64,000 nucleotides of DNA, from assembly GCA_002238965.1 (NCBI GenBank), contig MPNJ01000003.1, positions 62,001 to 126,000 on the forward strand. The letters run 5' to 3'. The translations under genes and the position numbers were made by a program. Origin of the DNA: Nitrospinae bacterium bin107. Its GTDB lineage: Bacteria > UBA8248. Shown here one piece after another: positions 7,564-15,671 of the stretch (its first letter is position 1; each line of letters opens with the position of its first letter). The notes under the pieces were generated by a model. That model was given only the letters and a program-made list of their open reading frames with translations, ran no database searches and was not told where the DNA came from.

Positions 7564-10452
7564 CTAGTCGTCCAGTGCGTCGGCGAGCACTTCGGCGATG
7601 TGGAGAGCCTTCTTGCCGACGCCGGTTGAGATTTGCTGACGGCAGGAGACGCCGTTGGCGATAACCGCCGCATCTTCATCGCCTGCTCTGAGAGCCGGGA
7701 AGAGTTTCGTCTCACCGATGGCGATCGAAATGTCGAAATGTTCTTTCTCGTAGCCGAACGAACCGGCCATCCCGCAGCAGCCCGAAGGAATCTGCGCCAC
7801 CTCCAAATCTGGAATCATGCCGAGTATCCCCAGGGAGGGGCCTGTGCCCACCAGGGCTTTCTGATGGCAATGGCCATGGAAGAGGGCCTTTTGCTGTTTC
7901 GGGGTCTTGAATTTGAGATCCAGCTCACCCTTGTCATGCAAGTTCTGCAGAAATTCCTCGAGCATGTAAGAATTCTCCGCCAGGCGCCCCGCCGCATCAC
8001 CCGCCACGAGGTCCGGATACTCATCCCGGAACGTGAGGAGACAACTCGGTTCGACGCCGATGATCGGAAGGCCCGCCTCTATCGCGGGAGCCAGCCTCGC
8101 AATGTTCTCCTCCGCCAGCTTCTGTCCCTCGCGCAAGAGTCCGTGCGATATCATGGGCCGCCCGCAGCAGCCCGTCTCCGCCAGCCCGACCTCGAAGCCG
8201 GCCGCTTCCAGCACCTTGACCGCGGCCTTACCGATCTCGGGGTAGTTGAAGTTCGTAAACGTATCGTTCAGGAACAACACTTTCCCCCGCGCGCCGACCC
8301 CGTTTCGAGCGGAAGGTCGGCTCTTGAACCATTCCTCGAATGTGGGCGTCACGAGGGGGGGGAGCCTTCTCCGCTTGTCGATGCCAAAGAACCTGTCCAG
8401 TAGTGAACGCACGAAGCTGTTCCCGAACGTCCAGTTCACGATGGGCGCGAGGGGGGCGCTCAGGCGGTTGATGCCCGCGATGCGTCCCATCATTCGCACG
8501 CGCAGAGGCACGCCGTTCTTGTCATAATAGGCCTGCAATACTTCGGCCTTGATTTTGGCCATATCCACGCTCGAAGGACACTCCGCCTTACAGCCCTTGC
8601 AGGAGATGCATAGGTCCATTACCTCATAAAGGCGTTCGCTGCCCAGATCCTCTCCGGGGATTCCGTTCGCAATAACTTCCCTGAGCGCGTTCGCCCGCCC
8701 GCGCGTGGAGTGTTCCTCCTCCATCGTCGCCTGGTAGGAGGGGCACATCGTCCCGTCTCGCTTGCGGCACGCGCCCACGCCGTTGCAAAGCTCGACCGCG
8801 CGCGCGAAGCCGCCGTCGCTCGAGAAATCCATGATCGTCGGTATCTCGGGCGTCTTGTAAGAGCCGTCGAAGCGCAGGTTCTGGGTGAAGGGGAGGGCGT
8901 GCACGATTTTTCCGGGGTTCATCCGGTTCTCGGGGTCAAAGAGCCGCTTCACTTCGACGAACGCCCCGTAGAGTTTCTCGCCGAAGAACTTGGGCACCCA
9001 CTGGCTTCTCGCCAGGCCGTCGCCGTGCTCTCCGCTCATGGCGCCGCCGTATTCGAGCACGAGGTCCGAGACCTCCTCGGCGATGGCGGCCATTTTCTCG
9101 ATCTCCGCGTCTTCTTTGAGATTGATGAGCGGGCGCAGGTGCAGAAGACCCACGCTCGTGTGGCCGTAGTAGGAGGTTTCCGTGTCGTACTTCTTCATGA
9201 TGGCTTCGAAATGCCGGTAATAATCCAGTAGATGCTCGGGGGAGACAGCGCAATCCTCCACGAATGCGCAGGGCTTCCAGTCCCCCCGGCGTCCCAGCAG
9301 AAATCCCAGGCCCGCTTTTCGCATGTTCAGGCAGTCCTGCTTGTGGGCGGGGTCGTCCAGCGGAACGCGCGCGTAGCCAATGTTCTTTGTTTCCAGCTCA
9401 TCGTGGAGGCGCCTGACTTTCTCTTTGGCCTCATCGTCGTCTTCGGCGAAAAACTCAATCGTCAGGAAAGAATCCGGATCGCCCACCACGAAGCTGCTCA
9501 TGAGGCGCTGGGCTTCGAGGTTCTGCTTGGCGAGCTCGATGATCACCCGGTCGATGATCTCTATCGCCGCCACGTCGTGGGCCAGGATCGTCGTGCTCGC
9601 GGCGAGAGCCTCTTCGATGCTGTGGAAATGAACCACGAGGACGCCGAGCGCTTTTGGCTTGGGGCACACGCGCACCTTGGCTTCGGTAACGACGGCCAGC
9701 GTGCCCTCGGCGCCCACCATGAGCTTGGCGAGGTTGAACGGCCCCGTATCTTTGGCGAGTTCATCGAGATTATACCCGCTCACGCGGCGCATGATATTTG
9801 GGTAGCGGTCTGCAATCTCCACCCGCTGCTCGTCCACGATGTCTTTCAGCCCCCTGTGTAGTCTGCCAATGCGTGTATCCTGCTGCGTCAACACTTCCAG
9901 AGACACCGCATCCAGGGGCCCGAAAGAGAAGGGCTCTCCATCTGCGAAATATCCCGAAACTTCGATGACGTGATCCACCGTCTTCCCGTAGACGATGGAG
10001 CGCGAACCCGAAGAATTGTTCCCCAGCATGCCGCCAATGGTGGCGCGGCTGCTCGTGGAGGTATTGGGGCCGAAGACGAATCCATGCGGGCTCAGGTAAT
10101 CGTTGAAATGGTCCTGCACGAGGCCCGGCTGGACGCGCGCCCATTCCTCATCCGCGTTCAGTTCGATCACCTGGTTCATGAACTTGGAAAAATCGAGCAC
10201 CAAGGCATCGCCGACGGTCTGGCCGGCGAGGCTGGTGCCGCCGCCCCGGGGCAGGATGGCGGCGTTGTGCCTATTGGCGATTTGAAGTGTTTTTTGCACG
10301 TCGGCGTTCGTTTTCGGCAACACGACGCCCACGGGTTCTATTTCGTACATGCTTGCGTCGGTGCTGTATATTTTTCTCGTAAAGACGTCGAAACGCACTT
10401 CACCATCGATGGCTTCGCGTAATTCATCTTCAAGTGTTGCAGTAACTTCCAT
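7564..10452 (-). CDS. FAD-linked oxidase / Fe-S oxidoreductase fusion (GlcD-GlcF / D-lactate dehydrogenase type)
   Basis: A 962-residue fused 2-hydroxyacid dehydrogenase. An FAD_binding_4 (PCMH) domain spans about 35-260 with the RGGGTSLAGQ flavin loop and a GNNSSGSRS segment. A FAD-oxidase C-terminal domain spans about 290-530 and includes GEHGDGLARS. A ferredoxin-like region (~555-670) has CNGVGACRKRDGTMCP and CISCKGCKAEC for two Fe-S clusters. Two CCG domains follow, one with the ETGCCGRP and one with the SGCCGMAG motif, likely binding a further cluster. Such fusions oxidise D-lactate, D-2-hydroxyglutarate or glycolate and pass electrons towards quinone or ETF. Substrate not determined. 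A GAGGT site precedes the ATG. Confidence 0.88.
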   Translation of the reverse strand: MEVTATLEDELREAIDGEVRFDVFTRKIYSTDASMYEIEPVGVVLPKTNADVQKTLQIANRHNAAILPRGGGTSLAGQTVGDALVLDFSKFMNQVIELNADEEWARVQPGLVQDHFNDYLSPHGFVFGPNTSTSSRATIGGMLGNNSSGSRSIVYGKTVDHVIEVSGYFADGEPFSFGPLDAVSLEVLTQQDTRIGRLHRGLKDIVDEQRVEIADRYPNIMRRVSGYNLDELAKDTGPFNLAKLMVGAEGTLAVVTEAKVRVCPKPKALGVLVVHFHSIEEALAASTTILAHDVAAIEIIDRVIIELAKQNLEAQRLMSSFVVGDPDSFLTIEFFAEDDDEAKEKVRRLHDELETKNIGYARVPLDDPAHKQDCLNMRKAGLGFLLGRRGDWKPCAFVEDCAVSPEHLLDYYRHFEAIMKKYDTETSYYGHTSVGLLHLRPLINLKEDAEIEKMAAIAEEVSDLVLEYGGAMSGEHGDGLARSQWVPKFFGEKLYGAFVEVKRLFDPENRMNPGKIVHALPFTQNLRFDGSYKTPEIPTIMDFSSDGGFARAVELCNGVGACRKRDGTMCPSYQATMEEEHSTRGRANALREVIANGIPGEDLGSERLYEVMDLCISCKGCKAECPSSVDMAKIKAEVLQAYYDKNGVPLRVRMMGRIAGINRLSAPLAPIVNWTFGNSFVRSLLDRFFGIDKRRRLPPLVTPTFEEWFKSRPSARNGVGARGKVLFLNDTFTNFNYPEIGKAAVKVLEAAGFEVGLAETGCCGRPMISHGLLREGQKLAEENIARLAPAIEAGLPIIGVEPSCLLTFRDEYPDLVAGDAAGRLAENSYMLEEFLQNLHDKGELDLKFKTPKQQKALFHGHCHQKALVGTGPSLGILGMIPDLEVAQIPSGCCGMAGSFGYEKEHFDISIAIGETKLFPALRAGDEDAAVIANGVSCRQQISTGVGKKALHIAEVLADALDD

Positions 10453-10507
10453 TCAGTACCTCATTGATTATAAACAAGAATAATATCTATAATTCATAAA
10501 ATACTTT

Positions 10508-10542
10508 AGGTCTGACGAACGTCTTCATGATATGCCAGACCT
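10508..10542. promoter_or_regulatory. inverted repeat in the divergent oxidoreductase/bioB intergenic region
   Basis: AGGTCTG (10508-10514) is perfectly inverted as CAGACCT (10536-10542) with a 21-nt spacer. It lies in the 204-bp gap between the divergent FAD/Fe-S oxidoreductase and bioB. The symmetry suits an operator or a small hairpin. No regulator gene lies alongside and the motif does not match a BirA operator that I recognise. Confidence 0.35.
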
Positions 10543-10624
10543 GTTATAGAGACAAGGGAAGTATCGCTCCATTGCGCCTGCGTCGCCACACTCGTTTGCC
10601 AAAGGCGAGGCCGCGCGTTAAGTT

Positions 10625-10640
10625 TTGGGCAGAAGCCCAA
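10625..10640 (+). promoter_or_regulatory. tetraloop hairpin in the bioB leader
   Basis: TTGGGC-AGAA-GCCCAA forms a perfect 6-bp stem with a 4-nt loop. It ends three bases before the AAGGAA Shine-Dalgarno and 16 bases before the TTG start of bioB. No U-tract follows, so it is not a terminator. It could influence ribosome access or mRNA stability. Confidence 0.4.
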
Positions 10641-10656
10641 TAGAAGGAATGAAGCC

Positions 10657-11652
10657 TTGAATTACCACGAAATGGCGCGGCGCGCCCTGAAAGATGAAAA
10701 ACCCGGACGTGACGAGGCGCTCTCCGTCATCAATGCGCCCGATGATGAAATTCTTCAGCTTCTGGACGCCGCTTTTTCAGTCCGTCGCCACTATTTCGGA
10801 AAGAAAGTGCAGATTCACTACCTCATCAACGCAAAGAGCGGCATCTGTCCTGAGGATTGTGGGTATTGCTCGCAATCCGCCGTCTCAAGCGCTCAAGTCG
10901 ACAGATACGATCTGGTGGATGAGGAGCAACTCTTCGAGGGTGCAGCAAAGGCCGAAGCGGCCGGTTCGAGGCGCTATTGCATCGTCATCAGCGCAAGGGG
11001 GCCGTCGGACGCGGAAATCGAAAAACTCTGCCGCGCCGTCTCCGAGATCAAATCGCGCCATGGCCTCTCCATTTGCTGTTCTCTCGGCTTACTGGAAGCC
11101 TCCCAGGCCGCCAGGCTGGGCGAGGCGGGTGTCGACCGCTTCAATCACAACCTCAATACGAGCGCGCGCTATTATCCCCAAATTTGCTCCACGCACACCT
11201 ATGACGACCGCATGGACACACTGGGCGCGGCGCGCGGGGCTGGAATGGAACTCTGCTCGGGCGTCATTTTCGGGCAAGGGGAGAGCGCAGACGACGTCAT
11301 CGACGTTTGTGAGGCGCTGAACGCGCTCGCGCCTGAATCTATACCGGTCAACTTTCTCAATCCAATCGGCGGCACGCCACTCGAGGGAAGGCCGCTACTC
11401 GGTCCGCTGGCCTGTCTTAAGCTGTTGTGCCTGATGCGCTTTTACAATCCCCGTTCGGAAATTCGCGTCGCCGGGGGAAGGGAAGTCCAACTGCGGGAAT
11501 TACAGCCTCTGGCGCTCTATCCGGCCAACTCGATATTCGTGGACGGCTACCTCACGACACCCGGCCAGGAATCGGCCATGGCGCACCGCATGATTCGAGA
11601 CGCGGGCTTCGAGCTCGACGTCGAAGGCCATACCGACCCGGTTTTTGCGTGA
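10657..11652 (+). CDS. bioB: biotin synthase
   Basis: A 331-residue radical-SAM enzyme that inserts sulfur into dethiobiotin in the last step of biotin synthesis. The radical-SAM cluster motif CPEDCGYC gives Cys64, Cys68 and Cys71. Other family blocks are visible: YCIVISARGP, CCSLGLL, the NHNLNTS segment, GVIFGQGES, and the late IRVAGGRE with the conserved Arg near the [2Fe-2S] cluster. Length is normal. TTG at 10657 is chosen because AGAAGGAA lies just upstream; an ATG at 10649 hits a stop at once, and ATG 10672 is possible but less well placed. No other biotin gene is present. It converges on rtcB. Confidence 0.95.
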   Translation: MNYHEMARRALKDEKPGRDEALSVINAPDDEILQLLDAAFSVRRHYFGKKVQIHYLINAKSGICPEDCGYCSQSAVSSAQVDRYDLVDEEQLFEGAAKAEAAGSRRYCIVISARGPSDAEIEKLCRAVSEIKSRHGLSICCSLGLLEASQAARLGEAGVDRFNHNLNTSARYYPQICSTHTYDDRMDTLGAARGAGMELCSGVIFGQGESADDVIDVCEALNALAPESIPVNFLNPIGGTPLEGRPLLGPLACLKLLCLMRFYNPRSEIRVAGGREVQLRELQPLALYPANSIFVDGYLTTPGQESAMAHRMIRDAGFELDVEGHTDPVFA

Positions 11653-11733
11653 TATATACCGATCAGATAATATATTTAGAATGAATGAATTATACTGTAC
11701 AATTGGATATATTACATTAACTCATGACCCGAG

Positions 11734-12957
11734 CTAATCCCTGAACTCATCTCGCACTTCCGGCCCCGCCATGGCCACCCCGATAGGCTTGAGCACATGT
11801 AATATCCGTAGTGCGTCATCATGGAGCATTAACACCTCTTTGAGCCGCTTGTAAGCCTGCGGCGCTTCATCCGTATCCGCTCCACGAAGCACGACGCCAA
11901 TATCCGTGACCCACTCATTCATCTGCTCGCGTGTGATAGCGCCTCCCTTGCGTATCATGCGGCCCTTGCGCCATCTTTTTCTGCCTGCCGCCTTGGTTCT
12001 GCTCATCACCCGGCCGGCGCCATGAACCGTGGAGAAGAGGAGAGATTTCGATCCTGGAGTATCCACACCCTCTGCTATAACGGAAATATCTCCCATGCTG
12101 CCGCCGATAAAACATTTCTGGCCGGGCCAGGCAGGTGTAGCGCCTTTGCGAACCACGACACAGCGCATACCGTCGTGCTCTTCCTCCCAGGCGAAATTGT
12201 GGTGGTTATGCACTTCCCACTCAGACGCGGCGCCCAGGATATCGAGCACACGGCCCCCGACGTAATCCCTTCCTGCATAGGCATAGTGTCCTGCCAGATT
12301 CATGGCGGCGAAATAGTCGTTCCCCAGGGGAGAGGAGAGAGAGAACACGGTGGCCCGGGCGTGCATCTCCTCACGGGCGGGGCGGTCATGAAAACGCCTG
12401 TTTTTCGCCAGATTCAAAAAGCCGGTGCACGTTTTGTGGCCAAAACCCCTGGAGCCGAAATGAATTCCGACCCAAAGCGCGTCGTCCACCTCGTCAACGA
12501 ATAAATCGACATAGTGATTGCCCGCGCCAATCGTCCCCAATTGCGAACGGGCCAGCGGCTTCAAATCCTCAAATTCGGGCATGATCTTCCATGTCGGGTC
12601 ATCAAATAGCACATCGTCGATGGGCTCAGGATTTTTCCGGCCCATGCCGAATTCGAGGTTCTGAAATATTTCGTTCATGATCGCGGAGATTTCGGGACGC
12701 ACGTCCGAGGCCCTCAGATTCGTTTTGATGGCTTTGTTTCCGCAAGCTATGTCATAGCCTACGCCGCTGGGCGAAACTGCGTTCTCATAGGCGATGATAC
12801 CGCCGATGGGCATGGAATAGCCCAGGTGATGATCGGCGCACAGAGCGCCTGCTCGCGCTTCATCGTCGGCGAGACAGCACTCTATCTGGCGAAGAGCGCC
12901 TTCATCGACGGGATGCCCACGAATGGCAAGGGGTTTTCCTTGGAGGTGAGTCGTCAT
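11734..12957 (-). CDS. rtcB: RtcB family RNA-splicing ligase
   Basis: A 407-residue GTP- and Mn-dependent RNA ligase that joins 2',3'-cyclic phosphate or 3'-phosphate ends to 5'-OH ends. Visible active-site residues are Asp69 and Cys72 in GYDIACGN, the GTIGAGNHYVD block with His148, His166, His250 in the HNHHN cluster, and the guanylylated His312 in VHGAGR. All metal ligands appear present, so activity is expected. It stands alone: no archease, RtcA or RtcR gene is next to it. The ATG has no good Shine-Dalgarno; no better start is seen. Likely role is RNA repair or tRNA healing. Confidence 0.93.
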   Translation of the reverse strand: MTTHLQGKPLAIRGHPVDEGALRQIECCLADDEARAGALCADHHLGYSMPIGGIIAYENAVSPSGVGYDIACGNKAIKTNLRASDVRPEISAIMNEIFQNLEFGMGRKNPEPIDDVLFDDPTWKIMPEFEDLKPLARSQLGTIGAGNHYVDLFVDEVDDALWVGIHFGSRGFGHKTCTGFLNLAKNRRFHDRPAREEMHARATVFSLSSPLGNDYFAAMNLAGHYAYAGRDYVGGRVLDILGAASEWEVHNHHNFAWEEEHDGMRCVVVRKGATPAWPGQKCFIGGSMGDISVIAEGVDTPGSKSLLFSTVHGAGRVMSRTKAAGRKRWRKGRMIRKGGAITREQMNEWVTDIGVVLRGADTDEAPQAYKRLKEVLMLHDDALRILHVLKPIGVAMAGPEVRDEFRD

Positions 12958-13075
12958 GACTCATTCTATCATGCAGGGGAGTTCAAGAATAAGGGGGCGC
13001 AAACATTTCGGAATGTTATTTTACATAACATATCTTATCGTCATTATCTTGTGGGGCGAATTGCCGGGATTCCTG

Positions 13076-13747
13076 TTATTTGGCGGCTTTTTCGCTGCCC
13101 AGCTTCGCGCGGATTTGCTCGGTTAAAAATGGGCTCTCAGGGTGTTTTTTACTTAATTCCTCATAAGTCTTTCGCGCATCCTCCGCCCGGCCGAGTTTCT
13201 CCTGACAATCAGCTGTGGCGATATACAGATCTTCAGACGTGAGAAGGCTGCCTTTATTGAGAATCGACTCCCATATCGGGATGGCTTCCGCGCAGGCTCC
13301 TTCCAGCATCAAGACGGATGCGATACCGCGCTTCGCCAATTCCTGGTCGGTCTCTGAAGAAATGCTGCTCTTCGCCACAAGCTCATATTGCGCCCGCGCT
13401 CCTTGGTATTCTTTTCTGTCGCGCAGCAAGGCTGCGAGATGTAGACGCGCCAGAAGACCCGGACGAGAGCGTGGGTATTCGTCGGCCACCTTTTGGTACG
13501 CGGCTTCCGCTGCTTCTCCCTGGCCGTCGGGGGAAGCGATTCTGGCCAATCCATAAGCCAAAGACGCTTTTTCGCGCGCGCGCTCATTCCACATGCGGTA
13601 GCCCACAAAAACAGCTGCCACTAGAATAACAACGCCCAGGCCCACGTAAAGAATCTTTTGGTTCTCGATGAACCAGAGAACCACCTTTCTTCCATGTGTC
13701 TGCAGCGCATCCGGTTGACGAATATCTTTTCTGAATGTCCTGGCCAT
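13076..13747 (-). CDS. membrane-anchored TPR protein (YfgM-like)
   Basis: A 223-residue protein with a basic N-terminal cytoplasmic segment, one membrane helix at about residues 33-52, and a C-terminal domain of tetratricopeptide-like helical pairs, for example AAYQKVADEYPRS, ARAQYELVAKS and ARKTYEELSKKHPES. The layout matches the TPR_21/YfgM-type family, which in enterobacteria associates with the SecYEG translocon and periplasmic chaperones. Here that role is inferred only from architecture. AAGGA lies upstream of the ATG. The 221-bp gap up to the MerR-like gene holds nothing I can identify. Confidence 0.65.
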   Translation of the reverse strand: MARTFRKDIRQPDALQTHGRKVVLWFIENQKILYVGLGVVILVAAVFVGYRMWNERAREKASLAYGLARIASPDGQGEAAEAAYQKVADEYPRSRPGLLARLHLAALLRDRKEYQGARAQYELVAKSSISSETDQELAKRGIASVLMLEGACAEAIPIWESILNKGSLLTSEDLYIATADCQEKLGRAEDARKTYEELSKKHPESPFLTEQIRAKLGSEKAAK

Positions 13748-13968
13748 CTTGATATGATCCTTAAGTAAAAAAGCTGCGTATCCGCGTCAAAGGCTTCAAA
13801 GGAAGCGTATCAACTATTATCGCGTAAATTATTCCGAATCAAGACCTCTCGTACGGTTTGCGTCGTTGGGAGTAAGCTGGCGTAATACGAAAAGTGGAAT
13901 GGATTAACCCGTCAACCGCTCCCCTAAACGCGAATTTGTGGAGTTGGGGAAACAAATCCAGACGAGTT

Positions 13969-14391
13969 TCAGCGGTCCTTATCAAGAATTTCCAGTATTT
14001 CCCTGAGTTCTTTTCGAACCCACGTCATATCGAAGTTTTCCAGACTTGAGTTCTCAAACGGCAACAGAGGAGCGACTTCCGGCTTGGCTTCGGCAATCTT
14101 TTTCTCCTTGTTCGCTTCTGCTCTCGCCGCTCTTTGCTTTTGAAGTTGCTTCTTGGCTCCAGCTATTGTGAAGTTCTCTTCGTACAACAATTGCTTGATC
14201 GAAAAAACGAGCTCCACATCTTTGCGGCGGTATATTCTTTGTCCAGAGTCTCCTTTCGCCGGACGGAGCATACGGAACTCACTCTCCCAGTAGCGCAACA
14301 CATGGGGCTTCGTACCGGTCAATTCCGCCACTTCACCAATCTTGAAAAATAACTTGTCGGGTATTTTCGGATTTTGGGCAGTCTGGGCCAT
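13969..14391 (-). CDS. MerR-like helix-turn-helix regulator
   Basis: A 140-residue protein with a MerR-type winged helix-turn-helix at about 14-82: [20 protein letters not shown], then a basic wing with [13 protein letters not shown] short Ala/Lys-rich coiled segment and a Trp-containing tail follow. There is no cysteine array for metal binding, so an effector is not evident. Similar short MerR proteins sit in translation-linked clusters of Deltaproteobacteria. It starts 10 bp after the SPOR gene and is probably co-transcribed with it and the EF-G2 gene. Confidence 0.8.
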   Translation of the reverse strand: MAQTAQNPKIPDKLFFKIGEVAELTGTKPHVLRYWESEFRMLRPAKGDSGQRIYRRKDVELVFSIKQLLYEENFTIAGAKKQLQKQRAARAEANKEKKIAEAKPEVAPLLPFENSSLENFDMTWVRKELREILEILDKDR

Positions 14392-14401
14392 GTTCGACTC
14401 C

Positions 14402-15646
14402 CTATTTCCTCAACCTTCGGCGCACTACGATGGCATCTGAAAACCCGGCCGACCGGATTTTTTTCCTGAACGCCAAGGCCTGACTAAGGTTCGCGAACTT
14501 TCCGGTGCGAATTGTATAGAGCCGCCCTGTCCCACTACTTCGAACCCGGGAGGCAAGCCGACCACGAAAACCGGAATCCTCGACGCGATCCAGTAGAAGA
14601 GCAGCATCTTCTAAGTTTCTAAAACTTCCTGCAGCCACATTCCATTGATTATTCGAACGGTACACGTTGACCCCGATCTTTTTCTCCCTCGCTCTGCTTG
14701 CGAGAGCCCGGGCTTTACCAAGACTCGTAAACGAGCCGAGGCGCACCTCTGTAATTTGAACACCGCGTCTCCTCGAACGGCTTGTGCTTGCAACTCTGAA
14801 TGCGGAAAACCCCTTGCTCTTCAAGCGTTTCAAAAAAGAGGTTGCACAACGTTCGGTTCTGCAAGAAGCCACCTGAACGCTATAGTAAAAACCCCGAATC
14901 GCCTTTCGGGCACCTGGTGCGTCTCTTCGAACTGTTGCTGCCGGCTTTTTCTTGGCAAGCTGTTTTCCGGGCGCCGCCTTCTCTTGCGGGGCTTTCTTCC
15001 CGGGCATTTGCGCCGCCGGCATCGTTTCACGCCGTGGCTTCTTCATCTTTGGCGGAGTGACGGTCTTTTCCACCATGGCGGCAGCGGCTGTCGGTATCTT
15101 TTCAACTCGGGTTGGAGGCCTCGGTTTTTCCATCGTCGCCACGGCTGCGGCCGACGCATTCCCTGGCTGTGCCGGAGACTTGGGTTGTCGACTCATCATC
15201 GGTGCTGCGGAGGTTCGCGGCGCATTCGCCTGCCGCGAAGGTTTGGGTCGTCCGGATTGCATATTTCTACCCGGCGTGTCCCGGGATTTTTTTTCAACTT
15301 GTGAGCCTGCGGGCTGTGGAATCCGTCCAGGGGCGCCGGGAGCCTTTTGCGCGCGTTTCATTGCACTTTTCATTTTCGCCAGTCGCATTTTCCTTTGCTG
15401 TTCTTGCTTCATGCGCTCTTTTTTGAGTTGCGCCGCCTTTTTCGTTTTGGGTAGCCACCAGAATTGATATCCCGCCCAAGCCACTCCACCCAGCATGACA
15501 CATACGAACAGGATGACCATCAAGACATCGACGAAGCCGCCACTGCGGCGCTCATAACTTCCCCCGTCGTCTCCAGAATCTCTCTCTGGCTCGTCTTCCC
15601 TATCCTCATCATCGCCTTCGAGAAGATTCACACCTTTTCTTGCCAT
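14402..15646 (-). CDS. SPOR-domain membrane protein
   Basis: A 414-residue bitopic protein. The acidic N-terminus (to ~35) is cytoplasmic, and a membrane helix covers about 39-62. A long low-complexity linker rich in Lys, Pro, Ala and Met (70-245) would lie in the periplasm. The C-terminus (from ~248) contains SPOR-type repeats, [20 protein letters not shown] and a second copy beginning [14 protein letters not shown], with a degenerate unit between. SPOR domains bind denuded septal peptidoglycan, as in FtsN and DamX, so a role in division or wall remodelling is likely. It lies 25 bp downstream of the EF-G2 gene. Confidence 0.78.
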   Translation of the reverse strand: MARKGVNLLEGDDEDREDEPERDSGDDGGSYERRSGGFVDVLMVILFVCVMLGGVAWAGYQFWWLPKTKKAAQLKKERMKQEQQRKMRLAKMKSAMKRAQKAPGAPGRIPQPAGSQVEKKSRDTPGRNMQSGRPKPSRQANAPRTSAAPMMSRQPKSPAQPGNASAAAVATMEKPRPPTRVEKIPTAAAAMVEKTVTPPKMKKPRRETMPAAQMPGKKAPQEKAAPGKQLAKKKPAATVRRDAPGARKAIRGFYYSVQVASCRTERCATSFLKRLKSKGFSAFRVASTSRSRRRGVQITEVRLGSFTSLGKARALASRAREKKIGVNVYRSNNQWNVAAGSFRNLEDAALLLDRVEDSGFRGRLASRVRSSGTGRLYTIRTGKFANLSQALAFRKKIRSAGFSDAIVVRRRLRK

Positions 15647-15671
15647 TACAGGAACCCTCTATATGCGAAAA

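Noticed and set aside
11668-11714. TAATATAT/ATATATTA inverted repeat between bioB and rtcB
   Set aside because: The stem is only A/T with a 31-nt loop in an AT-rich gap; chance is a sufficient explanation.
14952-15467. 171-codon plus-strand frame opposite the SPOR gene
   Set aside because: It is an antisense shadow of the low-complexity Lys/Pro/Ala linker; the SPOR domains and membrane helix on the other strand are convincing.
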